A DNA stretch of 64,000 bases from NCBI GenBank assembly GCA_002684855.1, contig NYWD01000038.1, positions 1 through 64,000 of the forward strand, written 5' to 3'. The translations under genes were made by a program, and so were the position numbers. Below the pieces are notes generated by a model that was given only the letters and a program-made list of their open reading frames with translations, had not been told where the DNA came from and did no database searches. Shown piece after piece: positions 20,533 to 28,910 of this stretch. Each line of letters opens with the position of its first letter. Within the stretch, counting starts at the first letter, position 1. The stretch comes from Planctomycetaceae bacterium. GTDB taxonomy: Bacteria > Planctomycetota > Phycisphaerae > Phycisphaerales > SM1A02.

Positions 20533-21610
20533 ATTCGCCGAGGGGATGCGAACCCGGCTCGACGACGTCGAGACCGTGCAGCGGGCTTGCGAACGTTTCC
20601 GGGAGGCCTTCTCGGCACTGCGGAGGAGGATCGGTCTTCGCATCGTGGGGCAGGAAGCGGTGGTCGATCAGGCGTTGATCGCCCTCTTCGCCGGCGGACA
20701 CGTGCTGCTCGAGGGCGTCCCGGGACTCGGGAAGACGCTTCTGGTCCGAACGCTCGCCGATTCGCTGGGGCTGGACTTCAATCGCATCCAGTTCACGCCC
20801 GACCTCATGCCTGCCGACGTGACCGGAACCACGATCGTGGTCGAGGACGGAGTCGGGGGGCGGGCGTTCCAGTTCCGGGAGGGTCCGATCTTCGCGAACA
20901 TCGTGCTTGCCGACGAGATCAACCGGGCGACGCCGAAGAGCCAGTCCGCCATGCTCGAAGCGATGCAGGAGCGATCGGTCTCGGTCGGCTCGGAGACCCG
21001 CCGGCTTCCCGACCCCTTCCTGGTGCTGGCGACGCAGAATCCGATCGAGCAGGAGGGCACCTTCCCGCTTCCCGAGGCCCAGCTCGACCGGTTCCTGCTC
21101 AAGATCACCGTCCCCTACGCGGTTCGGGCGGAGCTCACGGAGATCATCCGCCGGACCACCGTGCCGGGCGAGGTCGAGGTGACGCCGGTCCTCGACGCGG
21201 AGGACGTGCTCGCCGGCCGTGCCCTCGCCCGTCGCATCGTGATCGCGGATTCGGTGAAGGACTACGCGATCCGACTCGTGCTCGCGACGCATCCCGAGGG
21301 TGAATTCGAGATCCCGGCGTACCGGCACTACATCCGCATCGGGGCGAGCCCCCGTGCGGCGCAGGCCCTGGTGTCCGCGGCGAAGGTGGTCGCCCTCATG
21401 GACGGGCGGTACGCGGCCAGTCTCCAGGACGTGCGGCGGGTCGCGCTGCCGGCGCTCCGGCATCGCCTCGTGAGGACCTTCGAGGCGGAGGCGGACGGAG
21501 TCGACGCGGACGAGATCGTGCGCGGCGTGCTCGATCGGGTGCCGGCGGACGCGGATCATCCGGAGGACGGACCGCCTTCGGGCGCGGTGGTCGCGGGAGG
21601 TGCTCGATGA
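20525..21610 (+). CDS. MoxR-family AAA+ ATPase
   Basis: Chaperone-like ATPase that acts with DUF58 and VWA proteins, here encoded right after it. 361 residues. The Walker A motif GVPGLGKT is at residues 64-71, Walker B in NIVLADEINRATPKSQ near 130, sensor 1 in LVLATQNPIEQEGTFPLPEAQLDRF near 165, and sensor 2 region GASPRAAQAL near 280. All residues needed for ATP hydrolysis are visible. The upstream frame is open but belongs to the previous gene. I start at the ATG at 20525, which overlaps that gene by 8 bp. Its stop overlaps the next start (ATGA). Confidence 0.92.
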   Translation: MGEFAEGMRTRLDDVETVQRACERFREAFSALRRRIGLRIVGQEAVVDQALIALFAGGHVLLEGVPGLGKTLLVRTLADSLGLDFNRIQFTPDLMPADVTGTTIVVEDGVGGRAFQFREGPIFANIVLADEINRATPKSQSAMLEAMQERSVSVGSETRRLPDPFLVLATQNPIEQEGTFPLPEAQLDRFLLKITVPYAVRAELTEIIRRTTVPGEVEVTPVLDAEDVLAGRALARRIVIADSVKDYAIRLVLATHPEGEFEIPAYRHYIRIGASPRAAQALVSAAKVVALMDGRYAASLQDVRRVALPALRHRLVRTFEAEADGVDADEIVRGVLDRVPADADHPEDGPPSGAVVAGGAR

Positions 21611-22566
21611 GTCGATTCCCGGACGGGCCGCCACCACGATCGAGCCGGCCCACGAAGGTCGACGAACTGATCGACAGCCGGCTCATGGCGCGGCTGGACC
21701 ATCTGGACGTGGTCAGTCGCAAGATCTTCAACGGTCGCGTGCAGGGGGAACGTCGCAGCAAGCGACGCGGGCAGAGCGTCGAATTCGCGGACTTCCGCCC
21801 GTACGTCCACGGGGACGATCTCCGTTTCGTCGACTGGAACATCTACGGCCGGCTCGACCGGCTCTTCCTGAAGATCTTCCTCGAGGAGGAGGATCTGTCG
21901 CTCATCGTGGTGGTGGATGGAACCTCCAGCATGCACTGGGGTGATCCGTCGAAGTTCGAATACGCGCGACGTCTCGCGATGGCGCTCGGCTACATCGGGC
22001 TGGTCAACCAGAACCGCGTCTCGCTGGCCGCCTTCGGTGGGCTCGACGCCGAAGGGGAACCGGCCGGCCTGCAGCGGATCTCGAACCTCCGGGGGCGTCG
22101 AAGGACCCACGAGATGGGGCGCTGGCTCCTCGGCATCGAACCCGGTGGCGACGGGGGGTTCGAGGAGGCGATGCGGCGGATCGCGATCACCCGGCAGGGG
22201 CGTGGGGTGATGATCGTCCTCAGCGACTTCCTGCAGAAGGAGGGCTTCGAACGGGGGCTTCGCTACGTGGCGGGTCGGGGCTACGACGTCTTCGCGATGC
22301 AGGTCCTGGCACCTCAGGAGATCGATCCCGGTCGACACGGGATGAGCGGAGACCTTCGACTGGTCGACCTCGAGGACGAAGACGAGGCCGAGGTCACGGT
22401 CAATTCGGCGGTGCTACGCGGCTATCGGCGCCGACTCGACGCGTACTGCGGATCGCTTCGCGACTACTGCATCCGGCGAAGCATCATGCACACGCTCGTC
22501 GACACCTCGACGGATCTCGACGCCCTGCTGCTCGACTACCTCCGGAAACGGGGGTTGCTCCGATGA
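21607..22566 (+). CDS. DUF58 domain protein
   Basis: 319 residues. The DUF58 signature YVHGDDLRFVDWN is near residue 77, and the VWA-like region after it contains VVVDGTSSMHWGDPSKFEYARRL, with an Asp-Gly-Thr-Ser-Ser metal-site variant. There are no membrane helices, so it is cytoplasmic or peripheral. DUF58 proteins are coupled to MoxR ATPases and BatA-like membrane proteins, and here the three genes overlap as ATGA at both ends. The client of this system is unknown. Confidence 0.9.
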   Translation: MSRFPDGPPPRSSRPTKVDELIDSRLMARLDHLDVVSRKIFNGRVQGERRSKRRGQSVEFADFRPYVHGDDLRFVDWNIYGRLDRLFLKIFLEEEDLSLIVVVDGTSSMHWGDPSKFEYARRLAMALGYIGLVNQNRVSLAAFGGLDAEGEPAGLQRISNLRGRRRTHEMGRWLLGIEPGGDGGFEEAMRRIAITRQGRGVMIVLSDFLQKEGFERGLRYVAGRGYDVFAMQVLAPQEIDPGRHGMSGDLRLVDLEDEDEAEVTVNSAVLRGYRRRLDAYCGSLRDYCIRRSIMHTLVDTSTDLDALLLDYLRKRGLLR

Positions 22567-24566
22567 GCTGGCTGACCCCGCTGTTCGGCGGCATCGTGCT
22601 CGCGTCGGTGATTCCGCCGCTGGTGGCCCTCTACTTCCTGCGTCTGCGGCGCACGCGGCGGTCGATTCCGAGCACCCTGCTCTGGAAGCGATCGGTGGAG
22701 GATCTGCGGGCGAACGCCCCCTTCCAGCGTCTCCGGCCGACGCTGCTCCTCTTCCTGCAACTCCTGTTTCTCGGGCTCCTGGGCATCGCCCTGATGCAGC
22801 CCCGTTTCGACGCGGGCGAGCGTCGCGACGGCCGGACGGTGATCGTGGTCGACAACTCCTCGTCGATGAACATCATGGATGGGGACGACTCCGGGGAGAC
22901 CTCGAGGCTGGAGCTCGCGAAGGCCTCCGCCATCGAGCGGATCGAGGCGTTGCACGGCGGAGGTCTCTTCAGCGGGGATGCCGCGGAGATCATGGTCGTC
23001 GCCTTCAACGACGAGGCGGAGATCCGGACGCCGTTCACGGACTCGCGACAGACCGCGATCGAAGCGGTCCGGGGGATCGCGGCGACCGACGGGGCGAGCC
23101 GGTTGGGTGGAGCGCTCCAGCTGGCCCGCGCCTACCTCACGGTGATCGACCCCGACGCCCAGGTCGGTCCGGTGGCCGCGCCGGCGGTGGTGGAGCTGTG
23201 GTCCGACGGGCGGATCGACGATCTCGACGAACAGGTGCTTCGCGACGGCGAGCGACTGGAGTATCACCGGGTCGGTTCCGTCGACGCCGGCAACATCGGG
23301 ATCGCGTCGATCGCCGCGCAGCGTCCCTACGACGCGCCCGGGAAGATCCAGGTGTTCATCGCGGTCGAGAACCCCACCTCGGAGACGCGCGTCACGGATC
23401 TGCAGCTGAGCGTCAACGGCGTCGTCCGGGCGATCACCCCCGTTCCGATCGAGATCGGGCCGGAAACCGTCGAGCCGGGTCTCGGCGTGATTCCCGGCCG
23501 GAAGCAGTTCGCCTTCGCACCGTTCGAACAGGAACGCGGTGCGGTGATCGAGGTGCTGCTCCTGAACGAGGACTCGCAGCCGACCGACGACGTCGCGATG
23601 CTCGTGGTGCCACCCGCACGCCGTCTGAAGGTCGCGTTGGTGGATGCGGATTCCTTCGTCCTCCAGTCGATCCTCGAGGGCATGGCCCTCGAATCGCTCG
23701 ATCTCCTCACGCTCGACGGATACGCGGCGCTCGCAGAATCGGGCGGTCTCGACGACTACGACGTGATCGTGCTCGACGACGCCGCCGTCGAGACGCTTCC
23801 GCCCGGGCGGTACCTTTCATTCGGCCGGACGCCTCCGATCGAGGGCCTGACCGAATTCGGGGATCCGGCGACCGGGGTCGTGGTGCGTCGAAGCGCGGAG
23901 GACCACCCGGTCCTGCGCTACGTGAATCTCGACGAACTCTTCGTCTCGTCGATGCGGAAGATCACGATGGGAACCGGCGTCGATTCGCTCATCGAGTCGG
24001 GAGACGGCCCGATGGTGGTCTCGGTGGATCGGGGACCCATCCAGCTGATTCACGCGACCTTCGACCCGCTGGATTCCAACTGGCCCTACCTCCGGTCCTT
24101 CGTCAACTTCGTCCCGAACGCCGTCGAGCACCTCGGTGGTCTCGGGGATGCGCTGGCGACCGTCGGCGTGGCGCCGGGGACGCCGCTGACGTCGAGGCTT
24201 CCGGCCCAGGCCGTCGGCTTGAGCGTGAGGCGACCGGACGGGTCGGAGGTCGCCGTGGAGTCGGCCGACCCCACCACGTTCGCGTGGGGACCGGTGCGCC
24301 GCGCCGGACTCTACGAACTGTCCTGGATGGAGCCCGGCGACGACACGCCGAGGCGACGGACCTTCGCGGTCAATCAACTCGACCCCACCGAACGGCGGGT
24401 CGCGGCGGCGGAGTCGATCGAGCTCAGTCTCGATCGCATCAAGGGCGAGGCGGCGGCCGCGGGCGGGACGCGATGGCAGGATTTCTGGCCCTGGCTCCTC
24501 GGAATCTCGCTGGCGCTCATGGTGCTCGAGTGGTGGATCTGGCAGCGTCAGTCCGCGTCCGGTTGA
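22563..24566 (+). CDS. BatA-like membrane protein with VWA domain
   Basis: 667 residues. The N-terminal BatA-type membrane anchor has two helices (GGIVLASVIPPLVALYFL and LLLFLQLLFLGLLGIALM) separated by the basic RLRRTRRSIPSTLLWKRS loop. A VWA domain with an intact DNSSSMN metal site near residue 97 follows. A CARDB/beta-sandwich region and a C-terminal membrane helix (FWPWLLGISLALMVLEWW) complete it. It is the last gene of the 12-kb operon and convergent with the TPR-YggX gene after a 24-bp gap. Confidence 0.85.
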   Translation: MSWLTPLFGGIVLASVIPPLVALYFLRLRRTRRSIPSTLLWKRSVEDLRANAPFQRLRPTLLLFLQLLFLGLLGIALMQPRFDAGERRDGRTVIVVDNSSSMNIMDGDDSGETSRLELAKASAIERIEALHGGGLFSGDAAEIMVVAFNDEAEIRTPFTDSRQTAIEAVRGIAATDGASRLGGALQLARAYLTVIDPDAQVGPVAAPAVVELWSDGRIDDLDEQVLRDGERLEYHRVGSVDAGNIGIASIAAQRPYDAPGKIQVFIAVENPTSETRVTDLQLSVNGVVRAITPVPIEIGPETVEPGLGVIPGRKQFAFAPFEQERGAVIEVLLLNEDSQPTDDVAMLVVPPARRLKVALVDADSFVLQSILEGMALESLDLLTLDGYAALAESGGLDDYDVIVLDDAAVETLPPGRYLSFGRTPPIEGLTEFGDPATGVVVRRSAEDHPVLRYVNLDELFVSSMRKITMGTGVDSLIESGDGPMVVSVDRGPIQLIHATFDPLDSNWPYLRSFVNFVPNAVEHLGGLGDALATVGVAPGTPLTSRLPAQAVGLSVRRPDGSEVAVESADPTTFAWGPVRRAGLYELSWMEPGDDTPRRRTFAVNQLDPTERRVAAAESIELSLDRIKGEAAAAGGTRWQDFWPWLLGISLALMVLEWWIWQRQSASG

Positions 24567-24590
24567 CCAGATCCGGAAGGGAGGCGGGAC

Positions 24591-25259
24591 TCAGGCGTCG
24601 CTGCGAAGCGACTCGAGAAGGTCGTCGTCGATGCCGAGGAACTCGCGCATGTGGCGGTCGTAGGCCTCCTGGTCCTCTTCGCGACTGAAGTCGAGCCGGA
24701 GTTCGTTGATGACCTTGGTGCCCTGGCCGATCCAGTCGTTCCAGGTCTCGGCCGAGATGTTCTCGCCGATCCAGCCGCCCACCGGCCCCTTGAAGGGCGG
24801 TGCCTTCATCGCGGTCCCCAGCTTGCCGGTCCGGCGGCAGGTGAACGTCCCCGCCTCGGCCGCTTCCCGGGCGGCGGCCTTGGCCGCGTCGGAGGCTTCG
24901 GGCGCGGTCCGTCCGATCGACTCCAGCGCCGTGACGATGGCGTCTCGGACCATCAGGTCACCCTTGGCGACGGCTTTCTCATGCCCCTGCTCGAGATGCT
25001 GAACCGCCTTGTCCTCGAGTCCCGCGGCGATCATCGCCTCGCCGGCGAGCTGCCAGGCCTTGCTCATGTCCGGGTTCAGGACCGTGACCCGTTCGAAGCT
25101 GGAGGCCGCCTCGGCGGCTCGGTTCGCCTTCAGGTAGGCGTTGCCGAGCGAGAAGAACGCCATCTCGTTGTCGGGATCCGCGGTCGTCATGTTCTCGAAC
25201 TGGGCGATGCGTTCGAGGAGTTTCGGGTCATCCGCAGAGGGGGGGGGCTGGTTGCTCAT
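24591..25259 (-). CDS. TPR protein fused to a YggX-like iron-trafficking domain
   Basis: 222 residues. Residues 12-135 are two to three tetratricopeptide repeats (AFFSLGNAYLKANRAAEAASSFE). Residues 137-215 match the Fe(2+)-trafficking protein YggX: FTCRRTGKLGTAMKAPPF with the family cysteine (Cys141), WIGENISAETWNDWIGQG, then TKVINELRLDF and YDRHMREFLGI. YggX is normally a stand-alone protein of about 90 residues that protects Fe-S clusters from oxidation. The TPR fusion is unusual and suggests a docking partner. A TAGCAT hexamer lies at 25272-25267, seven bases from the ATG, so the message is probably leaderless. Confidence 0.8.
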   Translation of the reverse strand: MSNQPPPSADDPKLLERIAQFENMTTADPDNEMAFFSLGNAYLKANRAAEAASSFERVTVLNPDMSKAWQLAGEAMIAAGLEDKAVQHLEQGHEKAVAKGDLMVRDAIVTALESIGRTAPEASDAAKAAAREAAEAGTFTCRRTGKLGTAMKAPPFKGPVGGWIGENISAETWNDWIGQGTKVINELRLDFSREEDQEAYDRHMREFLGIDDDLLESLRSDA

Positions 25260-25528
25260 GGCGGGGATGCTACCCCAGCGGGAGTCCTCGCGGCGGAGGG
25301 ATTCGAGGCTTTCACCGCCGCCGCCCGGATCGCGAGGTCGTTCAAGATCCTGCGAACACCGTCCGACCGTTCTGTCCGTGATCGACGCGGACCCTCGGAT
25401 CCAGCGAGGATCGAGCCTCCGATCCTTTCACGGGGTGAACGCCCGGCCGTCCCGGCTCCGAGCCGCCGGGGGCCTCCGTCGAGGACTGGCCTGAACGGAC
25501 CCGGATCGGGGTGCGCCGACCGGCATGC

Positions 25529-26029
25529 CTACCTCGAGGGGACCAGGATCTGCAGCATGGTCCGCGTGGTTTCAAGCATGGACAGGTCGGGTTGGAGCCC
25601 GGAGAGGGCGTCGAGAAAGAGCTTCGCCTCGTGATTCAGATCGATCCCGTCCGCGGCACTCACGACGTCGCCCACGGTGAGCTCGCCGATCTGGATCTTC
25701 CCGTGCGTGTCGATGAGCCGGTCGATCCACGCCAGCACGCCCAGGCGTCTCGGCGTTCCTGCGACGAGCATTCGCCATCGGCGGCACCAGTCCTCGACGA
25801 GGACATCCCGGCGTGATTCCGCCTGCTGGCGATAGATCTGCAGCGGACTTCGACCGGAAAGCGCCTGCTCGGCATCGATGGCACGGATACGGAGATAGCG
25901 GCCGATCCGCACGCCGGGAAGCACGCCCTGTTTGCGGTGTCGCTCCAGCGTCCTGCGTGAGACGCCGAATCGACACGCTGCATCGTCGAGGGTGATCCAC
26001 TCGTCTGGCGATTCCGCACTGCTGGTCAA
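25529..26029 (-). CDS. Excisionase/MerR-like helix-turn-helix DNA-binding protein
   Basis: Predicted 166 residues from TTG 26029, which has GGAAGA five bases upstream. A further upstream TTG at 26092 is possible. Residues 10-55 are a winged helix-turn-helix of the HTH_17/excisionase type: WITLDDAACRFGVSRRTLERHRKQ followed by the wing RIGRYLRIRAID. The remaining 110 residues are helical and unlike anything I recognise. There is no integrase nearby, so a regulatory role is as likely as excision. It lies downstream of the 26206-26240 terminator and is read in the same direction as the regulator/peptide pair. Confidence 0.6.
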   Translation of the reverse strand: MTSSAESPDEWITLDDAACRFGVSRRTLERHRKQGVLPGVRIGRYLRIRAIDAEQALSGRSPLQIYRQQAESRRDVLVEDWCRRWRMLVAGTPRRLGVLAWIDRLIDTHGKIQIGELTVGDVVSAADGIDLNHEAKLFLDALSGLQPDLSMLETTRTMLQILVPSR

Positions 26030-26205
26030 GGTGTTCTTCCGTCCGGCTGCTGCACCTGTGAATCCCGCGCTTTCTGGGCGTTGACATCGCAAGGGAGCGC
26101 GGCTGCGTTCTCATGCGTAGAAATGGCGGATCGTGATGGCGAATTCTCGATTTACGCGAAAAACATCCCGCGGCAATTGGAGCTTCGGCGACGAGAGACA
26201 CGAGA

Positions 26206-26240
26206 AAACCACCCCGACCGGAAAAGGGCCGGGGTGGTTT
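26206..26240 (-). terminator. Terminator hairpin after the small exported peptide gene
   Basis: Perfect 11-bp inverted repeat AAACCACCCCG (26206-26216) and CGGGGTGGTTT (26230-26240) with a 13-nt loop. On the minus strand it follows the gene ending at 26289 and runs into a short T tract, so it should end the regulator/peptide transcript. Because it is symmetric and has a T run on both sides, it could act in either direction. The rest of the 259-nt gap is AT-richer than its surroundings and holds nothing else I can name. Confidence 0.7.
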
Positions 26241-26288
26241 CAAAGGTTGACTGGTGGGGTCGAGACCACCCGATGCGATGCATCGCGA

Positions 26289-26612
26289 TCAGCGTCTCGG
26301 GCGTTTCGCGGGTGGCTTGAAATATCGAACCGGGATCAGGAGGTCGAGTGGAATCGGTGCCGATGCCCACTTCGGTTCCACTCCCGGGCCCTTCACCAGC
26401 GGCATGCGTCCACCGGTCGATCCCGAGGCATCGATCAGCCCGCCCTGGCCGGTGTGGAAATACCGGATCAGGTCCTTTTTCCGTCGTTCATGGGCGGCAT
26501 CCGCCGGGTCGGGCAGTGTGATTCCGACGAAAAGCAGCGTCAGGAGCATCGTCACCGGTGGAAGGAACGGGGGTCGCGGTCGACCGAATGAGCGTGAACG
26601 AAGGTTGGTCAT
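26289..26612 (-). CDS. Small exported protein downstream of HTH-TPR regulator, possible signal peptide precursor
   Basis: 107 residues. A basic N-terminus (RSRSFGRPRPP) and a hydrophobic core (TMLLTLLFVGITL) end at an AxA site, PADA-A (about residue 39). A basic, Gly/Pro-rich mature part of about 67 residues follows. No cysteine and no known domain. It lies 15 bp downstream of the regulator stop, with the strongest Shine-Dalgarno site in the window (AAGGAG, six bases from the ATG), so it should be highly translated. The layout of an HTH-TPR regulator followed by a short exported peptide resembles RRNPP quorum-sensing pairs. That role is inference. Confidence 0.55.
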   Translation of the reverse strand: MTNLRSRSFGRPRPPFLPPVTMLLTLLFVGITLPDPADAAHERRKKDLIRYFHTGQGGLIDASGSTGGRMPLVKGPGVEPKWASAPIPLDLLIPVRYFKPPAKRPRR

Positions 26613-26627
26613 CGAGATCTCCTTTCC

Positions 26628-27875
26628 TCAGTTCGTGGCGTCGAAGATGTGAGCGGCATCGAGAATCCGCCAGCCGACTTCCCGGAAGCCGGGAAAACGG
26701 CCCATCGTTCCACTGATGGTGCGGATCTCCTCCTCATCGAGGTACCAGTCCGGTTGCATGCCGGTGAGGTCCGCGATGCGCTGGCGGCGGAAGTTCTCGA
26801 GGGTGAATGCACGTTCCCGGAGCGCCCAGTTCCCGAGCACGTTCGCGATCTCGGTGGCCTTGTTGGTGAGAATCGCCATCGGTCGATGCAGCGTCGCCTG
26901 ATCGAGGTGGCGAAGGGCGATGTTGCAACCGAAGATCGACCACCATCCCCAGGATTCGAGGAGGTCACCCGGAAGCGACGCCGTCTCCGGATCGACCACG
27001 TCCTCGATTCCGGCGAGGATCCGATCGATCGCCTCCCGGGGTTCGATCGCCCCGGTCGCCACCTCGACCTCCAGCAACGCGCCTCGCGCGGTGTTCGCCA
27101 CGCCTTCATACGCGGGACTGGGGTGGTCCCTGGCAAGCTCCAGATGAAGTTCGACGGCGCGATGAAGATGTTCCTCGGCCTCTCGGGCGATTCCCGAAGG
27201 TTCGGTCCGTTCGTCGTCGAGCCGCCGTCGAGCCACGTTCCCCCTGACGTAATGCGCCAGCGCGAGCGCGACCCGCGTGGCCTCGCCCTGAGGCCCGGTT
27301 CGGTCGAGCCGCTCGATCAGATCCCTCGCGACTGTCCTCGCTTCGAGCAGATGCCAGAGCGTGTAGTGGGCGTTGGCGAGATTCGCCTGCAGCATCGACT
27401 GGACGTCGGTGTCCCTGCAACCCATGGAAAGGCCTTCCTGGCAGGACTCGAGCGCCCGGGGATATCGCCCGAGACCGTCCCAGGCGCCGACCTCCCGATT
27501 GCAGGTGATGGCGTGTTCCCGCGGTGTCGTCGCGACCAGACGCATCCGGCGTGCGATCTGGAGCATGTCCTGGTAGCGGCCCGCCTCGTGGGCCTTGAGC
27601 GAGGCGATCCCGAGTTCACGAAACGGACAGGTCTCGATTCGACTCGCGGCATCGTGATCGCTCCACACGCTTTCGGCGACATCACCGACGTTCCAGTCGA
27701 GGGCGTCCGCAAGCCCGACGAGGAGGTCCAGCTTGGGGTTGCCGCTTTCGGGAACGATCTTCGAGGGATCTCGGCCAAGGACCCTCGAGAGTTCGGTCCG
27801 CGACCACCCCCGATACATGCGTGCAAGATCGACGAATCGGCTGAGTTTCAGCCGCTGGGAGTCGGACTTCGCCAT
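26628..27875 (-). CDS. Transcriptional regulator: HTH domain plus TPR region
   Basis: 415 residues. Residues 8-68 look like a XRE-type helix-turn-helix (FVDLARMYRGWSRTELSRVLG ... KLDLLVGLADALDWNVGDV). From about 85 to 400 the protein is a chain of helical hairpins that read as degenerate TPRs (LGIASLKAHEAGRYQDMLQIA, GLGRYPRALESCQEG, LANAHYTLWHLLEARTVARDL). This architecture is shared with RRNPP-type peptide-sensing regulators but also with other HTH-TPR proteins. A GAAAGGAAA ribosome site precedes the ATG at 27875. It is followed after 15 bp by the exported small protein. Confidence 0.65.
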   Translation of the reverse strand: MAKSDSQRLKLSRFVDLARMYRGWSRTELSRVLGRDPSKIVPESGNPKLDLLVGLADALDWNVGDVAESVWSDHDAASRIETCPFRELGIASLKAHEAGRYQDMLQIARRMRLVATTPREHAITCNREVGAWDGLGRYPRALESCQEGLSMGCRDTDVQSMLQANLANAHYTLWHLLEARTVARDLIERLDRTGPQGEATRVALALAHYVRGNVARRRLDDERTEPSGIAREAEEHLHRAVELHLELARDHPSPAYEGVANTARGALLEVEVATGAIEPREAIDRILAGIEDVVDPETASLPGDLLESWGWWSIFGCNIALRHLDQATLHRPMAILTNKATEIANVLGNWALRERAFTLENFRRQRIADLTGMQPDWYLDEEEIRTISGTMGRFPGFREVGWRILDAAHIFDATN

Positions 27876-28090
27876 GTCTTCGATTTCCTTTCTCGTCTCA
27901 CGGCCCCTCGCCGGCGACGCAATCTCGCTCCGATCTGACGAACGGAGGCGACCTTGGTGGGAAGTGGACCTGGGGCGCGGGCCATTCGGACAATCGGGGA
28001 TTTTTCCGGATTTGAACGTTGCTCCGAGGGAGGGGGTTTCGGGCGGAGGCCCGGATGGATCCCGTCATTGCCCGGGACACGCCATCTGGC

Positions 28091-28096
28091 GACAAT
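28091..28096 (+). promoter_or_regulatory. -10-like box before cutC
   Basis: GACAAT ends 7 bases before the cutC ATG (28103), the leaderless position. It differs from TANNNT only in the first base. No ribosome site is present. Confidence 0.35.
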
Positions 28097-28102
28097 CCTG
28101 CC

Positions 28103-28876
28103 ATGCCCGATGCCACCTTCGAAATACCGGTCGAGGATCCGAAGACGGCGGTCGTGGCGGCGAAGTTCGCCGATCGGCTCGAGATCTGCCGGGCGCTCGA
28201 CCGCGACGGGCTCACGCCCTCGCCCACCCTGGTCGTACGGATCCGCGAGGCGATCGAGATCGCTGGAATTCCCGCGCCTCGTCTCGCCACTCTCTTCCAG
28301 GAACGACCGCCTCCGCCCGATCGGCGACGATGCGAGGCCGACATCTTCAGGATCGAGGCGGGATCGATGCGACGACTGGAGACGATCGTGCCGGAGTACG
28401 CCTCGCTCGGCGTCGAGACCGTCGTCGTCGGCTTCCTCGATTCGAAGGCGGAGATCGACTTCGAAGCCTGTGCCGAGGCGGTCGAGATCCATCGCACGCA
28501 TGGTCTCGAAACGGCCTTTCATCGTGCCTTCGACTTCACGCCCGATCCGGCGGAGGCGTTGTCCGGTCTCTCCCGCGCGGGGGTGTGCCGGACCTTGTCC
28601 GCGGGCGTGCGGGGATTCGAGATCGGGGGTGTTCCGGAAGCGATCCGGATCGAACGACTTCGCTCGCTCGCGGTGCTCGGTTGTTCCCTCGACCCGCCGG
28701 TCGAGGTGGTGCCCTGCGGCGGAATCCGGTCGCGCAACGCACGCGGCTTCCTCGAGGCCGCGGGGCACCTCCACGCCAGTTGCCGGGCCCCTGCGGAGCA
28801 GGGTCGCGAGGCGATGTTCGATCGCCGGGAAGCCGCCGGCCTTCGCGGGCTGGTCCACGGCGACGCCCGCGCCTGA
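28103..28876 (+). CDS. cutC: CutC family protein
   Basis: A 257-residue TIM-barrel protein of the CutC family, associated with copper handling, though its reaction is not settled. It opens TFEIPVEDPKTAVVAAKFADRLEICRALDRDGLTPS, cut here as the family's first beta-alpha unit and the GGLTPS-like loop. HGLETAFHRAFDFTPDPAEAL near residue 145 and VEVVPCGGIRSRNARGF near 205 are diagnostic. The open frame reaches 28019, but the ATG at 28103 agrees with the family start and with a leaderless -10 box. pyrD follows 34 bp later. Confidence 0.85.
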   Translation: MPDATFEIPVEDPKTAVVAAKFADRLEICRALDRDGLTPSPTLVVRIREAIEIAGIPAPRLATLFQERPPPPDRRRCEADIFRIEAGSMRRLETIVPEYASLGVETVVVGFLDSKAEIDFEACAEAVEIHRTHGLETAFHRAFDFTPDPAEALSGLSRAGVCRTLSAGVRGFEIGGVPEAIRIERLRSLAVLGCSLDPPVEVVPCGGIRSRNARGFLEAAGHLHASCRAPAEQGREAMFDRREAAGLRGLVHGDARA

Positions 28877-28910
28877 CGATCGCCGCCGCGGTCCGCTACC
28901 CTTGCGTCGA

